A stretch of DNA of 64,000 bases, taken from Cedecea sp000277545. Lineage in GTDB: Bacteria > Pseudomonadota > Gammaproteobacteria > Enterobacterales > Enterobacteriaceae. The notes under the pieces were generated by a model. That model searched no databases and had not been told where the DNA came from. It saw nothing but the letters and a program-made list of their open reading frames with translations. How positions within the stretch are numbered: the first letter of the stretch is position 1; each line of letters starts with the position of its first letter. The stretch is taken from the NCBI GenBank assembly GCA_050847315.1, contig CP193791.1; one strand, given 5' to 3'. The position numbers and the translations under genes are program-made. Shown piece after piece: positions 42,847-50,315 of the stretch.

Positions 42847-44352
42847 TTATGGCGTAATCAGGGATGCACTTGAGCATAGCACTTCATCCAGACGCTGCAC
42901 GGCGCGAACGATCTCTTCGTCGCTGTAACCACCGAGGCCCAGCAGAATGCCGGACTTCTGTTTTTCTGGGGTAAACATGTGCGACACCGCACGAACGGCG
43001 ATTCCGGCCTGCATTGCCCGCTCCACAACCTGATGGTCGTCCAGGCCCTGGCGCAGCCAAAGCACCATGTGCATGCCCTGGTCGCAGGGCTGAAGCCAGG
43101 CCACGTCCGGGGAAATGTATTGTTCTACCGCCGCCATTAACACGCGGCGTTTTTCGGCATAAACACCGCGCATTTTGCGCAGGTGGCGGTCGAGGTGCCC
43201 CTCTGAAATAAAGCTCGCCAGCACATGCTGGTCTGCCCCTGGCGGCTGCCTGTCCATCAGAATGCGTGCCCCGCAGAAGGCGGAAACCAGCTGCTTGGGC
43301 ACTACGGCGTAGCCGAGACGCAGCGACGGGAAGAGGATTTTGCTGAAGGTGCCGAGGTAGATAACGTTCTCCGGTCCCAGGCCCTGCAGCGCCGGGAACG
43401 GGTGGCCCGCGTAGCGCATCTCGCTGTCGTAGTCGTCTTCAATGATCCAGGCCTGGTTGGCCTGCGCCCATTCCAGCAATGCGGCGCGGCGCGACATGCT
43501 GAGCGGCATGCCCAGCGGGTACTGGTGCGAGGGCGTGACAAACGCAGCGCGGGCGTTGGGGGCCAGCTTTTTCCCCAGCTCAACGTCCAGCCCTTCGTCG
43601 TCCACGGCGACTCTGACCATGCTACGGTCGCGGAACATCGTCTCAAACAGCGAAGTCGTACCTGGGTAGCCCGGCTCTTCCATCCAGACGGCATCGCCTG
43701 CCTCCAGCAGGATTTGCAGGGTCAGGTACAGGCCGTGCTGGTTGCCGGAGGTGATGATGACCTGCTCCGGGGTGCAACGCACCGAGCGCGACTTTCTGAC
43801 GTATTCACAGATAGCCTCGCGCAGAACCAGAACGCCTTGCGGATCGGCATAGCCCGACGGGGCACCGGCACCCCGCGCCCGAATGCGGTTGCCTAGCCTG
43901 CGCCACACGTCGTCCGGAGCCGTGTCGCCAACCGGAACGGAAACGGCAAACGGCTTCGGCGCCAGCGTTTTAAGCTGCTCGCCTACTCTGGCAAAAGCCT
44001 GAGCCTGGGCAGACAGCGGGATGGCTGCTGCTGTACGAGCCGCCGGTTCGGGCTGCGGGCTTTCCGGGGCGTAGGCCACGCGGGTGCCGGAGCCGTGTTT
44101 CGACTCCAGAAACCCTTCCGCAACCAGCTGCTCGAACGCCTCCAGCACGGTGCCGCGCGCCACGTTAAGGGCGCCCGACAAGACGCGGGTGGAGGGCAGC
44201 AGGTCGCCGCTCTTCAGTTCGCCTTTGTGAATGGCGTTTTTCAGCGCTTTGGCTAGCTGCAAACTAAGCTGCCCGCTGCGGCGGTCAAGCTCGCCAATGG
44301 CGGGGATATCTACTGCTCGGGCTTTACGTGACATGAATTGTGGCTCGGTCAT
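42847..44352 (-). CDS. MocR-family (GntR-aminotransferase) regulator
   Basis: A 501-residue fusion of a GntR winged helix (LSLQLAKALKNAIHKGELKS, LLPSTRVLSGALNVARGTVL, residues 29-75) and a fold-type I aminotransferase domain with the PLP lysine at 338 (GTFSKILFPSLRLGY) and IIEDDYDSEMRY before it. Starts at 44352 (MTEPQF) and 44334 (MSRKAR) are both possible; the frame continues to 44829 but would overlap the divergent paiB-like gene. Divergence from a PaiB protein suggests it controls that gene. Confidence 0.9.
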   Translation of the reverse strand: MTEPQFMSRKARAVDIPAIGELDRRSGQLSLQLAKALKNAIHKGELKSGDLLPSTRVLSGALNVARGTVLEAFEQLVAEGFLESKHGSGTRVAYAPESPQPEPAARTAAAIPLSAQAQAFARVGEQLKTLAPKPFAVSVPVGDTAPDDVWRRLGNRIRARGAGAPSGYADPQGVLVLREAICEYVRKSRSVRCTPEQVIITSGNQHGLYLTLQILLEAGDAVWMEEPGYPGTTSLFETMFRDRSMVRVAVDDEGLDVELGKKLAPNARAAFVTPSHQYPLGMPLSMSRRAALLEWAQANQAWIIEDDYDSEMRYAGHPFPALQGLGPENVIYLGTFSKILFPSLRLGYAVVPKQLVSAFCGARILMDRQPPGADQHVLASFISEGHLDRHLRKMRGVYAEKRRVLMAAVEQYISPDVAWLQPCDQGMHMVLWLRQGLDDHQVVERAMQAGIAVRAVSHMFTPEKQKSGILLGLGGYSDEEIVRAVQRLDEVLCSSASLITP

Positions 44353-44430
44353 ATAGCTGTAATCTGGTTCTTTATCATAAACCACTTCGAACATAAGCTG
44401 GGCAAAATTACCGCAAATGAAGGTCTGCCC

Positions 44431-45072
44431 ATGTATATTCCTCGCCCTTTTCAGGAGCCCGATATGGCTGTGCTGCAGCGGCTGATTCAGGCCAATCCCC
44501 TGGGCCTGCTGGTTGTACAAATCGAAGGTGTGCTGGAAGCGTTTGATATTCCCTTTGAGCTTTGCCCTGATGAGGGGGAGTTCGGCGCGCTCCGCGCGCA
44601 CATTGCCCGTGCGAACCCGTTGTGGCGCGGCCTTCAGCCCGAGCAGGATGTGCTGGTGGTGTTCCGTGGTGCACAAGGTTATATCTCCCCGAGCTGGTAT
44701 CCGGGCAAGCAGGAGCACCACAAGGAGGTGCCGACCTGGAACTACCAGACCGTGCAGGCGCGGGGGAGGATTGCGGTGCGGGACGATGCGGATTTTGTCC
44801 TGCGGCAGATAACCAGCCTGACGCGGCACCAGGAAGCGCAGAGCGAGCTCCCGTGGCAGGTAAGCGATGCGCCTCCTGAGTTTATCGGCTCAATGCTTAA
44901 AGCGATTGTCGGGATTGAAATCCCTCTGGCTTCGCTGGTCGGCAAGACCAAGCTCGGCCAGAACAAGAAGTCTGAGGATCAGGCCGGGGCCGCGCAGGCA
45001 CTAATGGCAAAGGGTGAAGTGGCCATCGGCGAGGCGATGTTAAGCAGCCTCGCAAAGCGTCGTCAGACTTAA
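44431..45072 (+). CDS. PaiB-like FMN-binding negative transcriptional regulator
   Basis: A 213-residue PaiB-family protein: MYIPRPFQEPDMAVLQRLIQ at the start, IPFELCPDE, VFRGAQGYISPSWY, and VPTWNYQTVQARGRIAV, all typical of this split-barrel FMN-binding fold. In Bacillus, PaiB affects sporulation and protease genes; in enterobacteria the role is unknown. ATG 44431 follows AAGG. Its stop overlaps the stop of the convergent LysR gene by 4 bp. Confidence 0.9.
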   Translation: MYIPRPFQEPDMAVLQRLIQANPLGLLVVQIEGVLEAFDIPFELCPDEGEFGALRAHIARANPLWRGLQPEQDVLVVFRGAQGYISPSWYPGKQEHHKEVPTWNYQTVQARGRIAVRDDADFVLRQITSLTRHQEAQSELPWQVSDAPPEFIGSMLKAIVGIEIPLASLVGKTKLGQNKKSEDQAGAAQALMAKGEVAIGEAMLSSLAKRRQT

Positions 45073-45926
45073 CATTCGGGCTGCTGAAAGAGGGTGAGCA
45101 GCGTGGTGATTGGCTCGTCCAGTGGGGCTAAATCCTTTTTCACGATCAAATGCAGGGGCGTGGCACGCCTTGCCCCGTGACTGAGCGGGAGCGGTTTAAG
45201 CGTGCCGTTTTCAATCTGCGGAGCAATCCGTTCTTCAGGCAGCCAGCCGTAGCCAACCTGCCAGGTCACGGCTTCGCACGCGGCATCAAGCGTGGAAAAG
45301 GTCCAGTCAGCCGTGGGCGAGGATTCGCTGCTATTTTGCCCGGCAAGGCGGATCAGCGGATAGTTCGCCAGGTCCGCCTCTTCTAAGGGGGCGGGAAGCT
45401 GATGCAGGGGGTGATCGCGGTGCGCCACGGCCACAAAATCAACGTTTCTGAGCCACTGCCCGCGGCCCGTAAGATCCTGACGGCGGGTTAGCACCATGAC
45501 ATCCGCTTCTGCCAGATCGGCTGTGTCGGTTTCCAGAATCTCCGTCAGATGAACCTGCGTGCTGGCATGTAATCGCTGAAACTGATGGAGGATGGCGAAC
45601 AGGCGGGCGCGCGGGAATATGCAGTCCACCACTAAGTCTATGCGGGTGCGGATGCCGTTTTTTAACGTAGCAGCGCGGCTTTCAACGTAGTGAAAGCTTT
45701 TCAGCAGCGGGCGAACCTGCGCCAGCAAAAGTTCCCCTTCAGGCGTCAGTACCGCCTTACGCCCTTCTGGCTTCAGCAAGCTAACGCCAAGCCGCTCCTG
45801 AAGTAATGCAAGGTTATAGCTGACGGAGGACTGGCTGCGGAAAGTGGCTTCTGCCGCTTTGGCGAAGCTGCCCAGCTCAATGACCAACTCCAGAAGTGCC
45901 CACTGCTCAAGGGTTGTTTTATGCAT
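45069..45926 (-). CDS. LysR family regulator, divergent from padC
   Basis: A 285-residue LysR-type regulator. The N-terminal helix-turn-helix is FAKAAEATFRSQSSVSYNLA (residues 21-40) followed by LQERLGVSLLKPEGRKAVLT. The C-terminal sensor domain includes LVVDCIFPRARLFAILHQF. Divergence from padC across 97 bp implies control of phenolic-acid decarboxylase in response to a hydroxycinnamic acid (inference). Confidence 0.9.
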   Translation of the reverse strand: MHKTTLEQWALLELVIELGSFAKAAEATFRSQSSVSYNLALLQERLGVSLLKPEGRKAVLTPEGELLLAQVRPLLKSFHYVESRAATLKNGIRTRIDLVVDCIFPRARLFAILHQFQRLHASTQVHLTEILETDTADLAEADVMVLTRRQDLTGRGQWLRNVDFVAVAHRDHPLHQLPAPLEEADLANYPLIRLAGQNSSESSPTADWTFSTLDAACEAVTWQVGYGWLPEERIAPQIENGTLKPLPLSHGARRATPLHLIVKKDLAPLDEPITTLLTLFQQPEC

Positions 45927-45927
45927 A

Positions 45928-45976
45928 TCATCTAAAAAATGGATGAATTTGATACAAAAGTAGCGTTATTCATCGA
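45928..45976. promoter_or_regulatory. LysR-type operator between lysR and padC
   Basis: TCATC (45928-45932) and GATGA (45942-45946), nine bases apart, form a LysR-like site. GATGAAT (45942-45948) is again matched by ATTCATC (45968-45974). Three half-sites in 47 bp fit a recognition plus activation site. Confidence 0.6.
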
Positions 45977-46023
45977 AAATGTGAAGGTCTAAGATGCGCT
46001 TAACCCCACAGAGGAGCGCCATC

Positions 46024-46530
46024 ATGAGTCACTTTGATAAACACGATTTAAGCGAGTTCGTCGGCAAACATCTGGTTTATACCTACGATAATGGTTGGAA
46101 CTACGAAATTTATGTAAAAAATGCAACTACCCTGGATTACCGGATCCACAGCGGCATTGTGGCCAATCGCTGGGTGAAAAATCAGGATGCGCACATTGTG
46201 CGTGTGGCAAGCAGCGTGTACAAAATTTCCTGGACTGAACCTACGGGTACGGACGTCAGCCTGATTGTGAATCTCGGCGATAAGCTGTTCCACGGGACGA
46301 TTTTCTTCCCGCGCTGGGTGATTAATAACCCGGAGAAAACGGTGTGTTTCCAGAACGAGCATATTGCGAAAATGGAAGCGTTCCGCGAGGCTGGCCCGGC
46401 TTATCCAACGGAAGTTATTGATGAATTTGCCACCATCACGTTTGTTCGCGACTGCGGCGAGAATAACGAAGCGGTGATTGCCTGTGCCGCCAGCGAGCTG
46501 CCGGCGGACTTTCCAGAAAACCTGCAATAA
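46024..46530 (+). CDS. padC: phenolic acid decarboxylase
   Basis: A 168-residue cytosolic beta-barrel enzyme that decarboxylates ferulic, p-coumaric and caffeic acids to vinyl phenols without a cofactor. The family is clear from FVGKHLVYTYDNGWNYEIYV, IVANRWVKNQDAHIVRV, SWTEPTGTDVSL and FFPRWVINNPEKTVCFQN. The ATG at 46024 follows GAGGAGCGCCATC; the longer frame to 45994 is not conserved. It is not present in E. coli K-12 but occurs in Klebsiella and Enterobacter. Confidence 0.95.
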   Translation: MSHFDKHDLSEFVGKHLVYTYDNGWNYEIYVKNATTLDYRIHSGIVANRWVKNQDAHIVRVASSVYKISWTEPTGTDVSLIVNLGDKLFHGTIFFPRWVINNPEKTVCFQNEHIAKMEAFREAGPAYPTEVIDEFATITFVRDCGENNEAVIACAASELPADFPENLQ

Positions 46531-46533
46531 GCG

Positions 46534-47583
46534 TTAGCCCGGCAGGCGTTTTTTCGGCCTGCCGGGACCCAGCAGAATCGCCAGTTTCGCCCCGCCCTGG
46601 GTAGATTCCATGAGGATTTTACAAACGCTGGTGAGCGGCACCGAGAGCAACATGCCCACCGGGCCGAGCAGCCAGCCCCAGAAGAGCAGGGAGAGAAATA
46701 CGACGAAAGTCGACATCCCCAGCCCACGCCCCATCATGCGGGGCTCCAGAATATTCCCCAGTACCATGTGCACCACCAGGAACAGCGCCCCGACCATCAG
46801 CATCTCATAGGTGCCGTTGAGCAGCAGAGCCTGAATCATCGGCGGCACGGCGGAGATCACCGACCCAATATTGGGAATGTAGTTGAGCAAGAAGCCCAGC
46901 ACGCCCCACATCAGCGCAAACTGCACGCCCAGCAGCTTTAGCCCCAGCCAGATAACGATGCCGGTCAGTAAACTGATAAAGGTCTTCAGCGCCAGATAGT
47001 GGGTGACGCCTTTCAGCGCTCGGTGCATGCCGGCGATATGCAGCTTAGGGTTGGCCAGCGCAAAACGGAGTTTATAAGGTACATGGCGCACTTCAAACAG
47101 CATAAAAATCACCGTCATCGCCAGTAGAAGCACGCTGGCCATCGCCCCGGAAAGCCCGGTCATCAGCGTTGTGGCAAAGGTCATCAGCTTGTCGGAGTCC
47201 AGCTTTTGCAGCAGGCGTTCCGGCGACAGCGGCAGGTGCAAAAACGGCATCGCGTGCTCGATTTCACGCACTTTCTGCGTCAGCAGTTTGTTGAACTGCG
47301 GCATTTGTTCCATGAAGTCATTCATCGACGTTGCCAGCACGCCAACCAGCAAAGTGAGCATCACCAGCATGACCAGCACCACGATGGCAATCGCGAGCGG
47401 GCGGCTGAGGCCGCGGCGCATAAACCAGGTCACCAGCGGGTTGAGAACAATGGCGAAAAATACCGCCAGCAATAGCTGAACGATGATGTCGGCTGCGGCG
47501 TGAATACCGGCGAGAATAATCACCAGGGCCGCGAGTTTGAGCAATATATGCAGGCCGGTCTTATCAGGTTGTGGGGCTGTCAT
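46534..47583 (-). CDS. perM: AI-2E family transporter PerM (YhhT)
   Basis: A 349-residue inner-membrane protein of the AI-2 exporter-like family, very similar to E. coli YhhT. It has about eight transmembrane helices, an amphipathic loop (MNDFMEQMPQFNKLL) and the conserved GFLLNYIPNIGSVISAVPP followed by GNILEPRMMGRGLGMS. The transported molecule is not established. In E. coli yhhS lies between it and dcrB; here it is missing. Confidence 0.94.
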   Translation of the reverse strand: MTAPQPDKTGLHILLKLAALVIILAGIHAAADIIVQLLLAVFFAIVLNPLVTWFMRRGLSRPLAIAIVVLVMLVMLTLLVGVLATSMNDFMEQMPQFNKLLTQKVREIEHAMPFLHLPLSPERLLQKLDSDKLMTFATTLMTGLSGAMASVLLLAMTVIFMLFEVRHVPYKLRFALANPKLHIAGMHRALKGVTHYLALKTFISLLTGIVIWLGLKLLGVQFALMWGVLGFLLNYIPNIGSVISAVPPMIQALLLNGTYEMLMVGALFLVVHMVLGNILEPRMMGRGLGMSTFVVFLSLLFWGWLLGPVGMLLSVPLTSVCKILMESTQGGAKLAILLGPGRPKKRLPG

Positions 47584-47667
47584 GCAGACGTCCGATCGGG
47601 AAAATGTGCTTTTAGTGTAGTACTTCCTGGCAGGGCGACGGCGGCAGTCTGTCTGAAAATGAAGGAA

Positions 47668-47698
47668 AAAAATGGCCCCGCGGAGGCGGAGCCATTGA
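47668..47698 (-). terminator. terminator of dcrB
   Basis: On the minus strand AATGGC-x-CCGC and GCGG-x-GCCATT form a long stem followed by TTTTTTCC, 15 bp beyond the dcrB stop. Confidence 0.8.
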
Positions 47699-47713
47699 TG
47701 TATCGCGCGGCGA

Positions 47714-48271
47714 TTACTTGATGACGATGGTGTTGATGATGTTTTCCGCGTTGGTCTGCGCCAGCTGCTGGTTATCCGCAGGCAGCGTGATTTGCATGGT
47801 CAGCAGTTTATCGTCCACTTTGCCAATGATGATGGAAGAGTACGCGGTCTGTCCTTTGGCGGAGATCACGCTGTCCAACTGCTGCAGGGTGTGGCCTTTA
47901 ATCTCGATGGATTTGTTGGTTACCACCTGAAGCTGCGGGTCGCGTGCGCGCTGCTGCTCTTCCAGGCCTTTTGCCAGCGTGGCAAGGTCGCTCGTCGGGT
48001 TGTCGCTGACAATCACGATCACCGCTTTCTGGCCGGTTGCGTCAGAATAAACGTGCATGTTGTTGGACTGGGTGCCCACCTTGCCGCTCTGATCGCTCAT
48101 GTCCGCTGGCAGGGCAAAGCTCAGCTTGCCGTCCAGCAGTTCAACTGGCTGACCGCTGGCGCTGCTGGCTTCCGCCGCGCCGGTGGTGGCGGTTTTGCTG
48201 TCGTTATTATCACAGGCGGCAAGACCCACTACCAGCAGGCCAATACCGACATATTTTACCAGTTTGCGCAT
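47714..48271 (-). CDS. dcrB: lipoprotein DcrB
   Basis: A 185-residue periplasmic lipoprotein, same length as E. coli DcrB. The lipobox is GLAAC with the lipidated Cys at residue 20. The body has LLDGKLSFALPADMSDQSGK and AKGQTAYSSIIIGKVDDK. DcrB is needed for infection by phages C1 and C6 and aids envelope homeostasis. The start at 48271 follows GGAAAGGAAGAA; the frame to 48325 is spurious. Confidence 0.96.
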   Translation of the reverse strand: MRKLVKYVGIGLLVVGLAACDNNDSKTATTGAAEASSASGQPVELLDGKLSFALPADMSDQSGKVGTQSNNMHVYSDATGQKAVIVIVSDNPTSDLATLAKGLEEQQRARDPQLQVVTNKSIEIKGHTLQQLDSVISAKGQTAYSSIIIGKVDDKLLTMQITLPADNQQLAQTNAENIINTIVIK

Positions 48272-48343
48272 CGCGTTCTTCCTTTCCGTTAGCAAGCCAA
48301 AAGGCCAATCCCTGCATCTTAACACAAGATATTCAGCCCGCGT

Positions 48344-49009
48344 TTAACCAGGCTGCAGCGCGGAGATTTCAGATTTATCTGCGAGGCGTTTCAACAGCAT
48401 ATTCAGCAGAACGCCGTACATCGGCAGGAAGAATACCAGGCTAATAAGCACTTTGAAGCAGTAATCGACCACGGCGATTTCTACCCAGTGCTGGGCCATA
48501 AAGGCGTCCGGGCTGCGCCAGAAAGCGATAAAGAAGAACGACAGCGTATCGCTCACGTTACCGAACAGCGTGGACACCGTTGGGGCCAGCCACCAGCAGT
48601 GATTCTGGCGCAGGCGGTTAAAGACGTGCACGTCCAGAATCTGGCCGAGCGCGTAAGCCATGAAGCTGGCAACCGCGATACGGGCAACAAACAGGTTGAA
48701 GTGGGTTAGCGCTTCAAAGCCCTGCCAGCTTCCCATGTAAAACAGCGAGGAGATGCCGTAGGAGATCACCAGCGCCGGGATCATCACTGCGAAAATAATC
48801 CGCCGCGCCAGCGGAGCGCCGAAAATACGCACCGTGAGGTCGGTCGCGAGGAAGATAAACGGGAAGCTGAAGGCGCCCCAGGTGGTATGAAACCCAAAGA
48901 CGGAGACCGGAAGCTGAACCAGATAGTTGCTGGAGGTGATCACCAGCAAATGAAAAAGCGATAGCCAAAACAGCGCATTAGTGCGCTGGCGAGTGCTGAA
49001 CTGCATCAT
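48344..49009 (-). CDS. yhhQ: queuosine precursor transporter YhhQ
   Basis: A 221-residue inner-membrane protein with six helices, matching E. coli YhhQ, which imports the 7-deazaguanine precursors of queuosine. Markers are NYLVQLPVSVFGFHTTWGAF, FIFLATDLTVRIFGA and GNVSDTLSFFFIAFW. It is divergent from tusA as in E. coli. I saw no preQ1 riboswitch in the 170-bp upstream gap. Confidence 0.95.
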   Translation of the reverse strand: MMQFSTRQRTNALFWLSLFHLLVITSSNYLVQLPVSVFGFHTTWGAFSFPFIFLATDLTVRIFGAPLARRIIFAVMIPALVISYGISSLFYMGSWQGFEALTHFNLFVARIAVASFMAYALGQILDVHVFNRLRQNHCWWLAPTVSTLFGNVSDTLSFFFIAFWRSPDAFMAQHWVEIAVVDYCFKVLISLVFFLPMYGVLLNMLLKRLADKSEISALQPG

Positions 49010-49183
49010 GTTGTAGCCTTTTTAGTAGTGGGGTGAGGGAACCCAGTCAAAAATGTAAAGCGCGGGGATGATACTGCTTTAGTTTCTCAATGCAATGGTT
49101 AATTTTAACGCAATCGTTCACGCGGCTTGCGCCAGATTTTACCCGGCGTAAACTAGCGCGGTTTTTGACGACCTGAGAGTGCT

Positions 49184-49429
49184 ATGACCGATTTGTTCGC
49201 AACCCCTGACCACACGCTGGATGCTCTTGGCCTGCGCTGCCCGGAGCCGGTGATGATGGTGCGCAAAACCGTGCGCAATATGCCCGTCGGCGAAACGCTG
49301 CTGGTGATAGCCGATGATCCGGCCACTACGCGCGATATCCCCGGTTTCTGCCGCTTTATGGAGCACGAACTGGTGGCCAGCGAAACCGACGCGCTACCTT
49401 ACCGCTATTTGCTGCGTAAGAGTCATTAA
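49184..49429 (+). CDS. tusA: sulfurtransferase TusA (SirA)
   Basis: An 81-residue cytosolic persulfide carrier for tRNA 2-thiouridine and molybdenum cofactor sulfur relay. The active Cys is in the signature LGLRCPEPVMMVRKTVR; the length and the end (LPYRYLLRKS) match E. coli TusA. Confidence 0.97.
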   Translation: MTDLFATPDHTLDALGLRCPEPVMMVRKTVRNMPVGETLLVIADDPATTRDIPGFCRFMEHELVASETDALPYRYLLRKSH

Positions 49430-49454
49430 TCCCCTCACCAGGCTAATCCGCTGC

Positions 49455-49865
49455 TCAGAAAAAGAGGGCGGGTGATATGCCAAATCGCCGTGACAGTTTG
49501 CGGATGTGATCGGTGGTTAGCTGGCGTTCACCGCTGAGAATGCGGGAGACCATCGACTTGCTGCCAATCTCTTGTTGAAAATCGCTCTGTTTTAGATGGT
49601 GATGCTCCATCAGGGTTTTCAGTATGGCTATCCCGGCAGGTATGGCCTGCATTTCCTCGCGGAACGCCTGCACGTCAGGCTGCGCGTTTTCCCAGGCCTG
49701 GATCTTACTACTGAGAATCTCAACCAGCGGACTTTCTGGATCATTGATGAGCAGATATTCGACCAGCTCCAGCGCAGCCAGATAATCTTTTTCGCAGGTG
49801 CTGCCTGCCAGTAGCGGAACCGCTGTTTTTAAAGCTTCGGCGGCCTTCAGTGCATCCGCAATCAT
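49455..49865 (-). CDS. higA: antitoxin HigA
   Basis: A 136-residue antitoxin closely similar to E. coli HigA (YgjM). The N-terminal domain (LLINDPESPLVEILSSKIQAW) contacts the toxin; the C-terminal XRE helix-turn-helix is SDFQQEIGSKSMVSRILSGE plus LTTDHIRKLSRRFGISPALF. Its ATG overlaps the higB stop (ATGA, 4 bp). E. coli K-12 carries the pair elsewhere; here it is inserted between zntA and tusA. Confidence 0.93.
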   Translation of the reverse strand: MIADALKAAEALKTAVPLLAGSTCEKDYLAALELVEYLLINDPESPLVEILSSKIQAWENAQPDVQAFREEMQAIPAGIAILKTLMEHHHLKQSDFQQEIGSKSMVSRILSGERQLTTDHIRKLSRRFGISPALFF

Positions 49866-50173
49866 CGCTTCTTTCCCCGGTGTTTTTCAGTAAATCGCAT
49901 GTATTCGCTGTGCGTCATGACGTGGCGGATGTAGAACTTCTGGCTGGTAAAAAAGATAAGTGCAATCAGCCTGAGTTCATTTCCGGCTATGTTGATGACG
50001 TAATGTTTATCGAGATATTTAAAGTTATCCAGCGTGGGATAAATCCGCTTAAGTGAGTCCGGTGTTGGGAAGAAGCCTTTTTCCAGCACTTTGCCAAGGA
50101 TTTGCAGTTCCTGCTTATGTCTGGGAAATTTTTGACCGGCTTCCACAAGCGCCTTAAGCGTAATCAGGTGCAT
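49862..50173 (-). CDS. higB: mRNA interferase toxin HigB
   Basis: A 103-residue RelE-superfamily toxin, very similar to E. coli HigB (YgjN), which cleaves mRNA in translating ribosomes. Matching segments include MHLITLKALVEAG, PTLDNFKYLDKHYVINIAGN, ELRLIALIFFTSQKFYIRHVM and THSEYM. The start at 50173 has AGGATGAAGTG directly upstream; the TTG at 50203 is unlikely. Toxin precedes antitoxin, the higBA order. Confidence 0.93.
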   Translation of the reverse strand: MHLITLKALVEAGQKFPRHKQELQILGKVLEKGFFPTPDSLKRIYPTLDNFKYLDKHYVINIAGNELRLIALIFFTSQKFYIRHVMTHSEYMRFTEKHRGKKR

Positions 50174-50185
50174 CACTTCATCCTG

Positions 50186-50243
50186 AAGTTGACTGATTGG
50201 CAATTAATATGCCCATAAGTTGCCAATCAGTCAACTTATGGGC
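50186..50243. promoter_or_regulatory. nested inverted repeats upstream of higB (operator)
   Basis: A perfect 18-bp inverted repeat has arms at 50186-50203 and 50220-50237 (AAGTTGACTGATTGGCAA and its complement). A second, overlapping inverted repeat has CCCATAAGTTG (50212-50222) and CAACTTATGGG. The two share the central arm, so only one hairpin can form at a time. Binding of HigA or the HigBA complex here is the expected autoregulation. Confidence 0.75.
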
Positions 50244-50257
50244 GGGGATTTATTTTT

Positions 50258-50283
50258 ACACAGGGGCATCCTTGCCCCTGCTT
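50258..50283. terminator. hairpin between zntA and higB
   Basis: CAGGGGCA pairs with TGCCCCTG across TCCT at about 50260-50280. There is no U-run on either strand, so it is a weak terminator candidate downstream of zntA. Confidence 0.4.
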
Positions 50284-50315
50284 GCGGAGTAAAAAACCGG
50301 AAGCTGCCTCGAAAA

